Of a stretch of 64,000 nucleotides of DNA, positions 21,400 to 32,851 are shown piece after piece. Under the pieces are notes generated by a model. It worked only from the letters and a program-made list of their open reading frames with translations. It did no database searches and was not told where the DNA came from. Source of the DNA: Metarhizium brunneum (lineage: Eukaryota > Ascomycota > Sordariomycetes > Hypocreales > Clavicipitaceae); contig NC_089423.1 of NCBI RefSeq assembly GCF_013426205.1, positions 372,001 to 436,000 of the forward strand, in the 5' to 3' direction. Position 1 is the first letter of the stretch. Every line of letters begins with the position of its first letter. The translations under genes and the position numbers were made by a program.

Positions 21400-24087
21400 T
21401 TTTAGTGTCAAAAAAGTCAAGTGTGATGAAATATTGGCAGTGGTGTTGGTGAATCTCAAGTGGTAACGACGGGAGAGCTATCAAGGCGAGAATATTGAAG
21501 GAAAGACCGGCTGTCGAGGTGATTCTGTGTCCATCTCTGGTCTCGAGCTGTTCTCCAGCGGCCTATTTATGACCTTTTCCCCTATTCATATTCGCCATGG
21601 TATGAACTGAGCCACTTTGGTAGAATCTCTAGTCTATCCTCTTCGGATCCCCCTTTCCTTCCTTGGCTTCTGTGCTTCTCTGACTTTTGGTTTCCGGTCG
21701 AGACTTCAAATCCATATCCCAACTCTCCTAATATATACGAAACAACTTCGTAATACAGAAAAATATGGCAACCATGCAACTGAGGGAAAGGAAATTTGGT
21801 CGTGGCAACGCGACTTCTCACCAGTCCAGCCATTGGCTCATTTGCGAGGCTCGTCATTCACTGAGATGTGAAATGCGAAATGCTACAGTACTCTCTTCTC
21901 TCTTCTCCCTTATTCCATGACACAATCTCAAGGTTTGTCTTGCTCTCGGTTTACTGTTGCCACTTGCCCCGTGGGCGGTAAAGCGAAGCGCTTGCATGAT
22001 TCCATCCCTGACTCTGCTTGTCCGGCAAGTCAGCCATTATAACAGAGGTAATATGCCCGCCAGACCCAATACGATTGACGGGCCATTCAAGTCTCTCAAG
22101 AACAAAAGTTCCAGCCTTTCACGACGGTAGAAACTTGGAGACCAGGATTTCGGCTTTGCCAGGCCCGGGATCAGAGAGACGAGCAAGACAAATGACATTA
22201 ATCCTGAACAGATATGGGAAAAGGTGGATATTTTGCTGTGTGTGTGTTTTGCGTTATTCAATGCAAAGGCGGACAATTTCGTGGCAACGTTGGACTGCAG
22301 TTCCCAGCTGTGGCAGTGCCTCTTCAACATGATGCATGAGGGCGTCCCTTGAACGAGTTCCAAATAAACCACTCATGGGTAACTGGACCATGAAAAAGTA
22401 GTCCAAGTCTCTGCCGTGTAAATACACGGTTCATCTTGTGATTCCGTTGCTTTTACCTAAAGCCCGCGGCAGGCAGATGCAGCGAAGCAGGGAGAGAGTC
22501 CAGGATATTGGATAGATATTCTGAATAATATTCCCACAGATTCGACTAGTCTGGCCTAAAAGCTTCAAGTTCAGCAGCAGCGGCAGAAGTAACAGCAACC
22601 CAAGCGCCTGCATATAACAGCCTCACCCCCGGCCCTCTCCACTCTGCCCATGGCCTGCATCAACATTTCGTTGGCAGCAGGTGTCAGAGTAGTCATCGGC
22701 TTTAGCCACCACATATGCAAGCTGGGGAGCAAAAAGACGCAGCAATAGCAGCGCTTGGCCGAATATCCTCAATGTCCAACTTGTAAGTGTGTCCTCTTGA
22801 CGTCGAGGCCCCAACACAAGCAATCTGTAAAAAACAAAAGTTCCCGCATAAATACTTGACGCCTCATATAGTACGTCTCAATGCTTCTAAGAAGCCCATT
22901 GGCGAAACGGCGAAATGAAGTGTGGACGAGATCTAAAACTGATATTAAACAGGCAACAAAATGCGCATATATTACTAGCCTTTGACGCCTGAACCGTTGA
23001 TTCCAAGTATATTGGCTTCCACACAAGTTCCGGCCAGGCATGAAGAAGATAAAAATCTTGGCTGACCATGGATTCCTGACTCGGGCCTTATCCGTACCCC
23101 CAATATGCTCGCACCTCCTTAATGATTTAGCCGTGTCCGGATGTCTTGGTCCCCTTGTTCCCGGTCCCACCTCCACGCATTTGAAACGTCAACACATCGG
23201 CAACGAGCGGCTCATGGCTCCGGCGGAGAACAAGTTTTTACAGGGGATAGATTAAGATTCTCGGTTGTATCAGAGTGGCTATCAGGTTGGATTGCTGAGC
23301 CACGGAGCCAAGGGGTCCCAACATGGCGGTCCTTGGCCACGTTGCCCGATCCAACTTGTAGGTATGCACATCCTGATGCTCTCTGTGGCCTTTGATGGGT
23401 TTATTACCAGACGCTGCTACGAGATGAATGAACATTTATTCGACAAGGCTTTGAAGACTATTAACTGTTTACTTGGCTGACACGAAGTATTTGCAAGTAT
23501 AAGATAAACAACGTTATACTAGAAATTTATCTTATATCCCTCTACACAAATAGTATAGGGAAAATGTAATTTATCTGGTATAGAATATCATTTACTTTGT
23601 CACGGTTCACTGATTAGGTATAACCAGGCACATGGTGTTAATTTCATGACTGTCACGAATGAAAGCCATGGATTGCATTGAACAGCTGACGAGTCCTTAT
23701 ATTTATCTATCCAGCCAGGGAGATTGGGCCCGTTTTATAGATTCCTAGAAAGTTGTCGATTGAGGAATTTCTCCGTATTAAATATCCGAAAGCGATTTAC
23801 GAGGCCCTTTCCGTTTTTGTTTCCGTTTCCGTCGACACACCCCCGCAGCTTGGATCGAAGCTGGCTATTAGAGCTGTTGATACATATCGAGGCAAGTTGC
23901 ATTTTAGTCGTTTTGGTCTCTTTCAATGATGCTGATCATGTTGTGTCAACGCTCAAGGGCCTGTTTTCCCTCCCTAGATGGCTTCAATCCAAGGACTCGT
24001 CCACTATTCAATTCAAACCATACATGTAGCTATCAACGTGATATGTTGACTAGCCCTAGCTGCTTGATAAAGCGGTCAAACGTTGGC
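21400..24087. other. Long gene-poor intergenic region
   Basis: 2.7 kb upstream of the subtilase. Many short frames, none convincing; a leucine-rich minus-strand frame at 22431-22613 has no other support. Base composition becomes AT-rich after about 23470, leading into retroelement remains. Confidence 0.45.
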
Positions 24088-24424
24088 CTGTCAGGACCTT
24101 TGTCAATCCGTCAGCCAGTTTGTCAGCGCTTTGGACGAATTTAATATCAAAGCTTCCTCTTTAATAGGCCTGTCGAATCCAGCTCTTATTGGTATCGACA
24201 TGACGAAGAAGGCTGCCTGCAACTGATAAGTCAACCCTAACCCTGAGCCCAGCTAAAGGTTTAGGTCTTAAAAAAGCCTACAAGTCGCGATAGTCTCTTT
24301 AGCTATATACGTAAAAACTAGTAATTCGGCTTTTATAGACGATATTGTTACTGTATATATTCTTCCTGCTAGCTGTCTAGCTGATAAGCCTGCTAAACAG
24401 TTGAATTATCGAGCCGTTGCAAAC
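24088..24424 (-). mobile_element. Ty1/copia fragment, left arm of an inverted pair
   Basis: Its reverse complement matches 24430-24760 along nearly the full length with many C-to-T type differences, which suggests repeat-induced point mutation. It carries the same end of the RNase H region as the right arm, in opposite sense, with stops. Confidence 0.8.
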
Positions 24425-24429
24425 AAATA

Positions 24430-24760
24430 ACAGACCCGAAAGTTGCCACAAGGTCCCGATAATTCGACTATATAACAGACTTATCAGCTGGATAGTAATT
24501 AAGCAAGATACAATAATAATATCATCTATAAAAGCCAAATTACTAGCTTGTACGCACACAGCTAAAAAGACTATCGCGACTTGTAGGCTTTTTCAACACC
24601 TAAACCTTTGGCTAGGTCAGAAAAAAACCCACTATTCAATGTGATAACCTTCAGAAGATTCGACTTATCAATAGCGCTCACTAAAGAGGAAGCTTCAGTA
24701 TCAAATTCGTCCGAAGCGCTGACAATCTGGCCGATAGATTGACAAAGGCCCTGACAATTT
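24430..24760 (+). mobile_element. Ty1/copia fragment, right arm of an inverted pair
   Basis: The plus strand near 24670-24765 reads FSIKFVRSADNLADRLTKAL, the typical C-terminal end of copia RNase H (VxxADNLADxLTK). Stops interrupt the rest. With the left arm it forms a head-to-head inverted repeat of about 330 bp per arm. Confidence 0.85.
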
Positions 24761-25179
24761 TATTCGGTCATACCTAATATAGCCTTTGCACGAATATCGA
24801 GGTTGGATGAAAAACAGATAAACTTGACACTGTGCATAAAATACCTTTCGTAGTTGTCATGTATGGCATCTCGAATACACGCGGCGTGGGTCAACGGCGG
24901 AGCTAGCAGTTTCAAATATAGTATGATTTGAGGCCACCTGGGTGATGTTTGCCTTAGCATGCGTCAATCTTATCCATGTATCTATTAATTATATCCTTGA
25001 TAGTAGTTACTGTATATTTCTTTTTGACATGTTCACTGTAAGAGCTGCAGATTGTTATAGACGTTCCCAACGGCGACTAGTTGACCGCGGTTTTGTGGCT
25101 AAGCTGTATAAGGTAAAATAACGGCGTCCTTCCCCAACAGGAGCTGATCCATCTACGACAGGCGAAAAACGTCTGAACA
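24761..25179. other. AT-rich region upstream of tRNA-Asp
   Basis: No gene recognised. Composition resembles the adjoining mutated retroelement fragments. Confidence 0.4.
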
Positions 25180-25250
25180 TCTTCCGTAGTATAGTGGTCA
25201 GTATGCAAGCTTGTCACGCTTGAGACCCGGGTTCAATTCCCGGCGGGAGA
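25180..25250 (+). tRNA. tRNA-Asp (anticodon GTC)
   Basis: 71 nt without intron. The acceptor stem TCTTCCG pairs with CGGGAGA (one G-T pair). The anticodon stem CAAGC/GCTTG closes loop TTGTCAC with anticodon GTC. The T arm CCGGG/CCCGG carries TTCAATT. The D arm has the TAGTGGT box A element. Confidence 0.95.
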
Positions 25251-25252
25251 GA

Positions 25253-25259
25253 TTTTTTT
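25253..25259 (+). terminator. RNA polymerase III terminator
   Basis: Run of seven T on the plus strand two bases after the tRNA end, the standard Pol III stop signal. Confidence 0.85.
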
Positions 25260-25780
25260 AGAGTTCACAGTTTTTTTCTTTCTTTCTTTTCTTACACATT
25301 TTTTTTTTCGGTATTATTATGCTCTGGCTAAGCGCTTGTGTCTGCAGTAACTCTGTGAGCTTGGTAGTAAACCAGACTTTGCATTAATCTCATGTGGCCT
25401 TATTCCACCCCACGCATAGCGAAACTAGGCCCGTCAGCTATCTTACCAGACACTTCCCAACTATTACAGCGAAGGCTTCTCAAATCTTTAACGGCCCAAG
25501 CATTTGATGTCACCACATGACCAGCCTAAATTTGAAAGAATATGTAACATTGAACTAGAGGTCTTTACCCTACTATATTTCCCTTGCCCGTAGCACAAAT
25601 CAAGCGTTGCAAGTGGGCACCAAAAAACCACCCGAGCATTGAGCTACCCGGTATCCCACCCAGTGTCCACGACACACCCAAGTTCACGCTGCACTCAAAC
25701 ATGACGCCAACCACCACGCGGCCACACTCACCAAGCCGCCTCACGCAACTCATCATGCTTCCCCGTCCCGTTATCAAACG
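25260..25780. other. Intergenic between tRNA and RPA-like gene
   Basis: Starts with a pyrimidine-rich (TTTC)n tract at about 25270-25310, then upstream sequence of the next gene. Nothing else seen. Confidence 0.4.
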
Positions 25781-26857
25781 ATGGAACCATCAAGCCCCGA
25801 CGCGGCCTCCTTCACCCTCTGCCCCATCATCCAGGACCTAGTGCGCACGCGCTTCGCCGTCCCCGGATCCATCTTCCTCGTCGAGGACATACAGACCATC
25901 GCCCTCACAGAGTCTCGCCGCTGGCAAGTCATCCGCCTGCTGCTCGGCGATGGCGAGCTCTGCATCCAGGCCCTCCTGGCCGACTCCATGCACCGCTTCG
26001 TGCACACGCGCGACATCACCGTCGGCAGCTACGTCTGCGTGCAGGACTTCCAGCTCCGCCAGAGGACCACGGCCGCGGACGCCGGCAAGCCGCAGCAGCA
26101 AATGGTGTACCTGGTCGTCCACGACGTCAAGACGCTCGGGTGCAACGACGACGTGCGCAGGATGCACGACGAGCAGCAGCTCGCCGACGAGGCAGCGTCG
26201 CCCGCGGGCTCGGGAGCCAGCACGCCCACGAAGCCGGAGCCGGCCGGCCAAGCACCCGGCGACGGCGACGAGTTTGAAGACGACGACGACGACGACGACA
26301 TGGAGGGCGCCTTTGACGAGTTTGAGGCTCTTGCGTTCCCGGCCAGCAAGACACCGGCGCCGGCGCACCCCAGCAAACCGGCCTTGCCTGTCGCGCTGCC
26401 GCGGGACTGGCACGACGTCCAGACCCCCCTCAAGCTCACCACGCTGCGCGCGATACCAAACCTGCCCTACCGCCAGAACTGGTCGTGCAACGTCCTCGCC
26501 ATCGTGGCGTCCCTGTCGGCCGTCGAGTCCTGCCATTTGCCGCCGTACAGGCAGCGCACGGCGCGCATCACGGACCCCTCGACGGCCAAGCAGGTCCACC
26601 TGGCGGTGTTTTTGGACCCCGACGAATTCAACCCCCGGGTCGGGAGCGCCGTGCTGCTGACGGGCGTCAAGAACCACCGCTTCGACGGGGGCAGCTTGAA
26701 GAAGTATGCGAGCGACAGGGGCCGGGGCAGGTGGTGGTTTCAGGACCCGTGGGAGCTGGCGTGGTGCGATGTTCGGGGCATCAAGGATTGGTGGGCCGAG
26801 ATGGAGGCGTATTTCGCGAGTCAATTGTCCGAGGAGGTTGTGGGCGGTGATGTGTGA
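25781..26857 (+). CDS. RPA70-like OB-fold protein
   Basis: Single exon, 358 aa. Residues about 20-120 (IQTIALTESRRWQVIRLLLG, then DGELCIQALLADSM and VYLVVHDVKTLG) resemble the N-terminal OB fold of replication protein A large subunits. After a linker with a run of seven Asp, residues about 215-330 (TTLRAIPNLPYRQNWSCNVL; VHLAVFLDPDE; VLLTGVKNHRFDGGSLKKYA) look like a second OB fold of the DNA-binding type. RPA70 itself is about 600 aa with a zinc-ribbon C-terminal domain, missing here, so this is a shorter relative and not RPA1. A role in ssDNA binding, repair or telomeres is inference. The MRE11 gene is next door, convergent. Confidence 0.75.
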   Translation: MEPSSPDAASFTLCPIIQDLVRTRFAVPGSIFLVEDIQTIALTESRRWQVIRLLLGDGELCIQALLADSMHRFVHTRDITVGSYVCVQDFQLRQRTTAADAGKPQQQMVYLVVHDVKTLGCNDDVRRMHDEQQLADEAASPAGSGASTPTKPEPAGQAPGDGDEFEDDDDDDDMEGAFDEFEALAFPASKTPAPAHPSKPALPVALPRDWHDVQTPLKLTTLRAIPNLPYRQNWSCNVLAIVASLSAVESCHLPPYRQRTARITDPSTAKQVHLAVFLDPDEFNPRVGSAVLLTGVKNHRFDGGSLKKYASDRGRGRWWFQDPWELAWCDVRGIKDWWAEMEAYFASQLSEEVVGGDV

Positions 26858-27014
26858 CTCGGGGAGTATCTTACGGAGTACTGGACAGGCAACAACATTA
26901 TGGATAGACAGACAAGACAGCCTTGGAGATGAACAGGCTTGTGCGTTGGATTGGGTATATATATTTTACGACGCATGTGCCGCGGCCTAGATGTGCAGGG
27001 CCACATGTCTGCCA

Positions 27015-29372
27015 TCATCTTCTCCTCGTTCTACTTGAAACCGGGGGAGCGGGCTCGAACGCATCATCGTCGGATATCTCATCATCACTAATTTCAAAAG
27101 CCTTCTGACTCGCGCCCCCGCTCTTTTGTGAAAAGTCTAGCTTTGTTTGCTTGGACTTTGCGGCACCCCGCGTCGTAGTCTTCTTCGCCGTCGTTGATGC
27201 CGCTGTTCTGGTTGCTGCTGCTCTTTTCCCCCTCGTGGTGGATTTGGGTGGTGGTGCAGGCTCCTCTTCCGATTCCATGACAACATCTTCTTCCTCTTCC
27301 TCGCTTTGTTCGACGTTTTTACGACTGCGTCCCCGTGCCGGGGCTTTCTGGGCCGAGGCCTTCTTCTCGGCGGCTTTTGTGGTAGCTGCTTTCGTTCCTC
27401 TGCCTGTTCGTCTGGCAGGCCGCGGTGCTGGTTCATCGTCGGACATTTCTTCGCCGTGAGCTTCTGCCCTGCTTCTACCCGTCCGCCCAGGCCCTTGTGT
27501 CGTGGTTAGACTCAAGTCGTGGGTAGAACCTTCGTATGTCCATGCATCAGGCTCGTCCTCCCAGTTACCGTCGAAATCACTATCCCAAGTATCGGGTTTT
27601 GGTTTCAATACCCGTTTTTTATCAGTACTAAACATTCCTTTGCCGGGGCCGCTGGTCATTTGCTGCTCAACTCTGGTTCTGTAAATGTCCATGGCACCGT
27701 CGAGATCCTCATCATCGGATTCAAGCCCGAGGAGCTGCTTCACTTGGCCCGTCAAGTGTTCCGAGACAAACAGCTCCATGGCATGCTTGTCGTCCTTTGA
27801 AACGAACTGATTTACCGCGTCTCCAAAGGGGCCTTGCGGCAAGACTTTAAGAGACTGGGCAGATAAGAAGTCTTGTACCAGCGCCTCTACCTTGACGGCG
27901 TCGGCACCGTCGGCGAGGGCCTCGAGAACATTTTCGGGAAGCGTGGCTGTAGCTTTGCCTGCCAAGTATGTTAGTCCTGCTCCGAGCCAAAATAGCCAAC
28001 GAGATTCGGTACTTACGCTGTGAAGTCTTTTTGCGGTAAAAGTAGACGACATCGTTTGTATTGGCAACTTTGCCAACAAATCGGTTAGAAAATCGCTGTG
28101 GGTTCTCACACTCAAACAGACCCCCATCCGAGGCCGTGTACTCGACCTTGAGCCGAATCAGAGGCAGCGGTCGCTCTTCTAGCGCCTCTTCATCTGTCTG
28201 GATGGCTTCCCAATCTGCATTTGCTTCGTCAATCATCTCATCCACAACTTCCATTAGCCGCCTGGTCACTTCTTGTCTGTTGTCCTTCTTCTTGTCTAAG
28301 CCCTTGAATCGCTTATCCTGAGCCAGAACGAGTTCTCTAGTCACGAAAGGGCGCACCGTCTTTAATGGGATTTTGTCAACTTTGAAATCCTTGCCTGTTA
28401 CGCTCAAAATGGCCACGTGCTTTTGCACCGCCTCGCCTGGCACAAGTGACGTGGCTACCGACGAGCCAGGCTGCATGACGTGAAAGCCTGTGTCGGGGTT
28501 CTGTGTAGGATCAATGAGACATTCGTGTTCGTGTCCCCAAACCACCAAGTCAAGCCAGTCCGGTAGTACGTTCTCGGGGAGATATGATGTCGCGGTGTGT
28601 GCATGATGATTCTGGTGGACAGCGAGCATATTGAACCAATCGCCCATTTGCACATTTGGCCTGAACCACTTGACTTTATGGTCTCGAAAAGTCCGAAACA
28701 TTCGTTCGTCTCGGACATTACTTAAACCGAACAGGGCGAGTTTTGTAATGCCTTTTTGGAGGAGAATTGGCTTGGCCTCAATATTGTCGGCCTCGGCTAC
28801 TCGTCCAAAATAATTCAGCAGGCCGGCAGCTTGTAACAAGTCGAGCGAACAGTAGTTGCCGTCTCCCGAGGGATCATCGTGGTTGCCATGAATGGAAAAT
28901 ACAGGTATCGAAATATTAATATCGGGGTCTTCGTAATTGACATGGGGAAATGCGCCTTCGAAGACGGTGGCAGCATCGGAGAGGAACTCGAGAGGGCACG
29001 GCTTCATGCCGAGGCAGTTTTGTCGCAGCGTACGCATGACCTGGTAGAGGGACTTTCGTGAGGGTTTATTTTCATGGAAGAGGTCGCCAGCAAGTAAGAC
29101 CATGTCAACCTGCCGGACATGTTAGCTTGAGGGGGGAGCATGGTGAGCTGGCAATGGCCATGATATCATGCTGACATCTTCAGTTCGAGCAATATTCAGG
29201 ATTTCGTCAAAAGTTCGCCAGCTGTCATCTTTGCGAATGGCGTCGCGCTCTTCGTAGCCGACATGGTTGTCTGTTGCGACGAGGATTCTGATGGTATCGG
29301 CCTCTGAGCATTTGTTAGCAAACTCGGTGGACGGTTTCGTGGCCAATTTTCGTTACCCGTCAACTCGGTCAT
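27015..29372 (-). CDS. mre11: Double-strand break repair nuclease MRE11
   Basis: Nuclease of the MRE11-RAD50-NBS1 complex for break resection and checkpoint signalling. Four exons (29357-29372, 29176-29303, 28017-29109, 27015-27958), introns 53, 66 and 58 nt; 726 aa. The 16-bp first exon codes MTELT. Phosphoesterase motifs are complete: ATDNHVGY, LLAGDLFHEN, IHGNHDDP, AVHQNHHAH and VVWGHEHEC. The MRE11 DNA-binding region follows (VEYTASDGGLFECENPQRFS, RFVGKVAN). The C-terminus is long, with Arg/Gly/Lys-rich and acidic patches (GRSRK; SEEEEEDVV), like the GAR-type tail of the family. The second intron donor is GTCAGC, weak but required to join EDV to DMVLLAG. Confidence 0.96.
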
Positions 29373-29419
29373 GATGCTGGCCGTTTATTGGATTGACAAA
29401 TTATGCCGGATGACCCGAA

Positions 29420-29722
29420 TTATGGCGAATAATAATCGTAACTCCCTGGGTTGGTCATTCGTTCGACGGTAAGTGGCGTGAAAATGTGCACAATTGTCAG
29501 ACCAGGGTGTGAGCCGAACATTTCAATGCCGCGGGGAAGCTTGTCTCGAATCTCTAATTCACTGATTGGAGACGCGCCGCGGGAGACGCGAAATGGTGCG
29601 AGATCACGTGCAAAATTGACACCAGGCAAATCATTCTTTTCCTCCACGAGTAGCTCAGGAATAGACTGCATTTTGTCACGCGGGCGCTGGACGTTAACAC
29701 GGCATGCCATTTTATCCAACAT
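29420..29722 (-). CDS. Possible small conserved protein (unrecognised)
   Basis: An uninterrupted ATG frame of 100 aa lies just upstream of MRE11 on the same strand. The part after residue 18 (SIPELLVEEKNDLPGVNFAR, SELEIRDKLPRGIEMFG) has the look of real protein, and a good acceptor (ATGCAG) precedes it. A GTAAGT donor at about 29727-29732 suggests a spliced upstream exon reading PADLIEV, for which I found no ATG start. So the 5' end is uncertain; either the simple frame or a spliced form may be right. I do not recognise a family. Confidence 0.35.
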   Translation of the reverse strand: MLDKMACRVNVQRPRDKMQSIPELLVEEKNDLPGVNFARDLAPFRVSRGASPISELEIRDKLPRGIEMFGSHPGLTIVHIFTPLTVERMTNPGSYDYYSP

Positions 29723-30064
29723 TTGAACTTACCACTTCGATTAGGTCCGCTGGACGTGGGCGCTGGCCACCGCACCATCCCACTGACTGGCGATGTAATC
29801 CAGGCACTCGGCAGGGGTCATGACGGCTGGGATCTTCATTAGCTAATCGGCCATCAGGTTACTGCGCAAACGTGGCATTTACAAATCGTCGAGTTGGTAA
29901 TAGACAAGAATAAAAACGCCTCAGAGTCGACGACGAGTGATCACTGATAACGCTGGGCACATGCCGTAGAGGAGACGACTTGACGCCTTGGCTACTCGAG
30001 TAAATCGGCGCACTCATTCGGTGTTCCCTGCACGCGGTACTCGGTACACAAGCACCAATCCGCC
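29723..30064. other. Upstream region of the BAHD-type gene
   Basis: Shared upstream region of the small minus-strand frame and the acyltransferase gene. A short ATG frame on the minus strand (29757-29849) may be part of the uncertain small gene. Confidence 0.35.
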
Positions 30065-31510
30065 ATGGCAGACGACTACATCTACCCGACCCATTTCATG
30101 GACAATAGCCGGGGCCTTAAAAATCTCATAATGGCCTGGACCCTGCGTTTCAACGACGTCCTCGACGGCGACCAGCTTAGCGCTGCTCTGTGGCGCCTGT
30201 TCGAGATTGGCGACTGGAGAAAGCTGGGTGGGAGGTTGCGAGTTGGAAAAGGGGGCAAGCTGGAGATGCACGTACCCAGAACCTTTACAAAGGAGCGCCC
30301 GCCGGTGGCATACACAAAGGAGACCTTTGACGTGGCCATAGGTGAACACTCTCTTGCCAAGGACCTCCCGTCACCAACTGAGAAGCCATCGCTGCAACGG
30401 CCTGCCTCGGCTTTCCGCTCCCTTTCAGTCCGACCCGATGCACCATCGACAATCGGACAACTTGCCAGCCGGGATGTCCCCCAGGTGTCTCTGCATGTCG
30501 TGACGTTCACCGACGCGACCCTGGTCTCAATTTCCTGGCCGCATACTCTGATGGACGGGATGAGCCTTCAGGGACTTTTGAAGGCCTGGTCCTTGGTTCT
30601 TGCCGGCAAAGAGGACCAAGTTCCGGCTTTGCTTGGTGCCAAAGACGATGTCCTTTATGCCGCTGCTCAAGATGCTGCGCCCGGCGATGAATGGCTGCTG
30701 AGACGGACAATGCTCACCGGGTTCAAATTCTTCCTTTTTGTTGTGCTGTTCTTGTGGGGTGTGCTTACGGAACGCACCATAGAGTCCCGAACGATTTGTT
30801 TGCCCAAGGCGGCCATGGCCAAGCTTCGTCGGCAAGCACTGGATGAAGCTGCGGTGTCGGGATCAGGACAGGAGAAGGCTCCCTGGGTCAGTGAAGGCGA
30901 TGTCATCATGGCATGGGCCGTCAGAATGGTTGCCCTAGCCCAGCCATCGCCACGACCCGTCAATGCGCTGGGTGCCTTGGACCTGCGATCGCGTATTCCC
31001 GAGCTCGCAGAGTCGGACGGAGTGTACATCCAAAACGTGGTGATTGGGTCAAGTGTTCAGCTCTCGAAAGACGATGCGCGACAACCTCTTGGGGTCATTG
31101 CATCGAGATGCAGAGAGGCCCTAGTAACGCAAGCCACAGCACCACAACTTCGAACCTTTTTGTTTGCACTTTGCAAGATACTGGATGCTGGCGGGGACCC
31201 TACTCTTCTTCCCGGTGTATGGAACGGAGAGCTGTTTACGATTTCGAATTGGACAAAGGCCGATTTTGTGAAGCTGGTAGACTTTTCGCCGGCTGTGGTG
31301 ACGACTGGGCAAGCCGAGGAGCAAAGAATCAATCCACCGGGTACCATGATTTACCACCAGTCCTTTGTATTGGGACACGACGCGACCTTGCGAAATGTCA
31401 TGGCGGTGTTGGGCAAGGATCATTCAGAGAACTATTGGATGATGGGGTACTTTCCACCAAGGACGTGGGCTGTGATTGAGAAGGAGATGCAGAAAATGGG
31501 CGAGACTTGA
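30065..31510 (+). CDS. BAHD-type acyltransferase family protein
   Basis: Single exon, 481 aa. The catalytic HxxxD motif is H160-TLM-D164 in SWPHTLMDGMSL, in the position expected for CoA-dependent acyltransferases of the BAHD/trichothecene acetyltransferase superfamily. Near the C-terminus NWTKADFVKLVDF replaces the plant DFGWG motif, as usual in fungal members. A hydrophobic segment (FKFFLFVVLFLWGVL) at about residue 222-237 may be a membrane anchor. Acceptor substrate unknown. No polyketide or peptide synthase lies nearby, so there is no sign of a metabolite cluster. Confidence 0.85.
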   Translation: MADDYIYPTHFMDNSRGLKNLIMAWTLRFNDVLDGDQLSAALWRLFEIGDWRKLGGRLRVGKGGKLEMHVPRTFTKERPPVAYTKETFDVAIGEHSLAKDLPSPTEKPSLQRPASAFRSLSVRPDAPSTIGQLASRDVPQVSLHVVTFTDATLVSISWPHTLMDGMSLQGLLKAWSLVLAGKEDQVPALLGAKDDVLYAAAQDAAPGDEWLLRRTMLTGFKFFLFVVLFLWGVLTERTIESRTICLPKAAMAKLRRQALDEAAVSGSGQEKAPWVSEGDVIMAWAVRMVALAQPSPRPVNALGALDLRSRIPELAESDGVYIQNVVIGSSVQLSKDDARQPLGVIASRCREALVTQATAPQLRTFLFALCKILDAGGDPTLLPGVWNGELFTISNWTKADFVKLVDFSPAVVTTGQAEEQRINPPGTMIYHQSFVLGHDATLRNVMAVLGKDHSENYWMMGYFPPRTWAVIEKEMQKMGET

Positions 31511-31757
31511 CGACGCAGTGATGCAGAAAATTGTCACGGGTCATGCGGATTTCAGGTGAATCAAAGCTCGGTAGCTCAAGGCCACTCCGAGACCAAATGT
31601 CGCAAACAACTCTCTTGTGAACATGGCCCGCCTTATATAACTAGACGTACACCTAACACAAATACACTCGGACAACGTGCAGTACATGGCCATGCACAAA
31701 TTTCCTTTCCTCGCCATGGGCCGCATCTCTGTCGTTCAAGTCCTCATAGAGGCTGGC

Positions 31758-32851
31758 TCAAAGCTTACTGTCGGCCGTGTGCTTCGGTGGCTGACGCGTC
31801 TGGACAGACAGCTCGTCCCACCAGGGATACCCGCGCGGCGCGTCCTTCCAGATATCCGCCGAAAACGAGGGCTTCTTCTTGGCAAAGAAGGCCTTCTTGA
31901 AGTCCTGGTGATCACTACAGACAGCAGAGTCAGTCAACAATGGCCATGGACTGGACTTCCCGGCGCGAGGCATAAACCCACTTTCCACTAAACATGTCGT
32001 ACAGCAGCGGGCTGTCGACGAGATGGGCGCGCTCAGCCGAGCCCGGATTCCTCCAGATCAGCTGGCGATTCAGGTACACGGCCATGGTGCTCACGTTGGA
32101 GACAATGTCCTCTGCGACCTCGACGGCCCGTGGCAGGACGTCCTTTGGCTCCGGGACCAGCTCGGCAAAGATGCCGTTGAGGACGGGCGCGTCGGCGGGA
32201 TACCGCTTCCCCGTGGCCAGGAGATATGTCGCGTTGCTGTAGCCCACCATTCGCGGTAGGAAGAAGGAGCTGCACGACTCCATGGTGAGGCCGATGCGGG
32301 CAAAGGGGAACCCGAACTCGGCGGCCCGGGGAGCAATGCTGCAATTCAAAAGGTCAGAAGAAGAAGTCGTCTGCGCGTGCTTTCATCCCAATGGAGTCTG
32401 GAGTCGGGGCTACGTACCGAATCGTCGCGGCCAGGGTGGATGTCATGCCGATGCCGACGGACAGTCCGTTGTAGGCCACGATGATGGGCTTGCTGCAGTT
32501 GAACATGGCCAGAGCTAGCGTGCCGCCGGGATCTCGCATCTCGCTGGGCGGCGCGGCGTTTTTCAAGTTGCTCGTGTCCATGGTGAGATCGATGCCGGCG
32601 GAGAAGGCCTTGCCGGCGCCGGTGAGAATGACGGCCCTGACGCGATGGTCTGCGTGGACGGTTTTGAAAAGAGTGATCAAGGCGTAAATCATGTCCGACG
32701 AGATGGCGTTTAGCTTTTGCGGCCGATTCAGCGTTGCCACCAGGATGGGAGTCACGCCGCCGCTGGTGGCAGGGTGGTTGGTGATGCGGACATGGCTGTC
32801 TGCTGGGGTGACGTAGCTCTGGGGAAGCTGAATCGCGTCCACTTCAGACAT
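31758..32851 (-). CDS. Peroxisomal enoyl-CoA hydratase/isomerase family protein
   Basis: Three exons (32418-32851, 31982-32338, 31758-31914), introns 79 and 67 nt, 315 aa. Crotonase-fold motifs: LNRPQKLNAIS, then GAGKAFSAGID for the oxyanion hole, and KPIIVAYNGLSVGIGMT. The C-terminus is SKL, a perfect type-1 peroxisomal targeting signal, so it should act in peroxisomal fatty-acid or short-chain acyl-CoA metabolism. Residue pattern alone does not separate hydratase from isomerase. The second intron was placed with donor GTGGGT to give SGNDHQDF; a nearby donor would cause a stop. Confidence 0.9.

Noticed and set aside
25838..26824. 328-codon minus-strand open frame
   Set aside because: Antisense to the RPA-like gene; starts without a proper context and shows no domain.
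30065..32851. Secondary metabolite cluster around the BAHD-type gene
   Set aside because: No polyketide synthase, peptide synthetase, terpene cyclase or P450 lies nearby; neighbours are MRE11, a peroxisomal hydratase and DUF3712.
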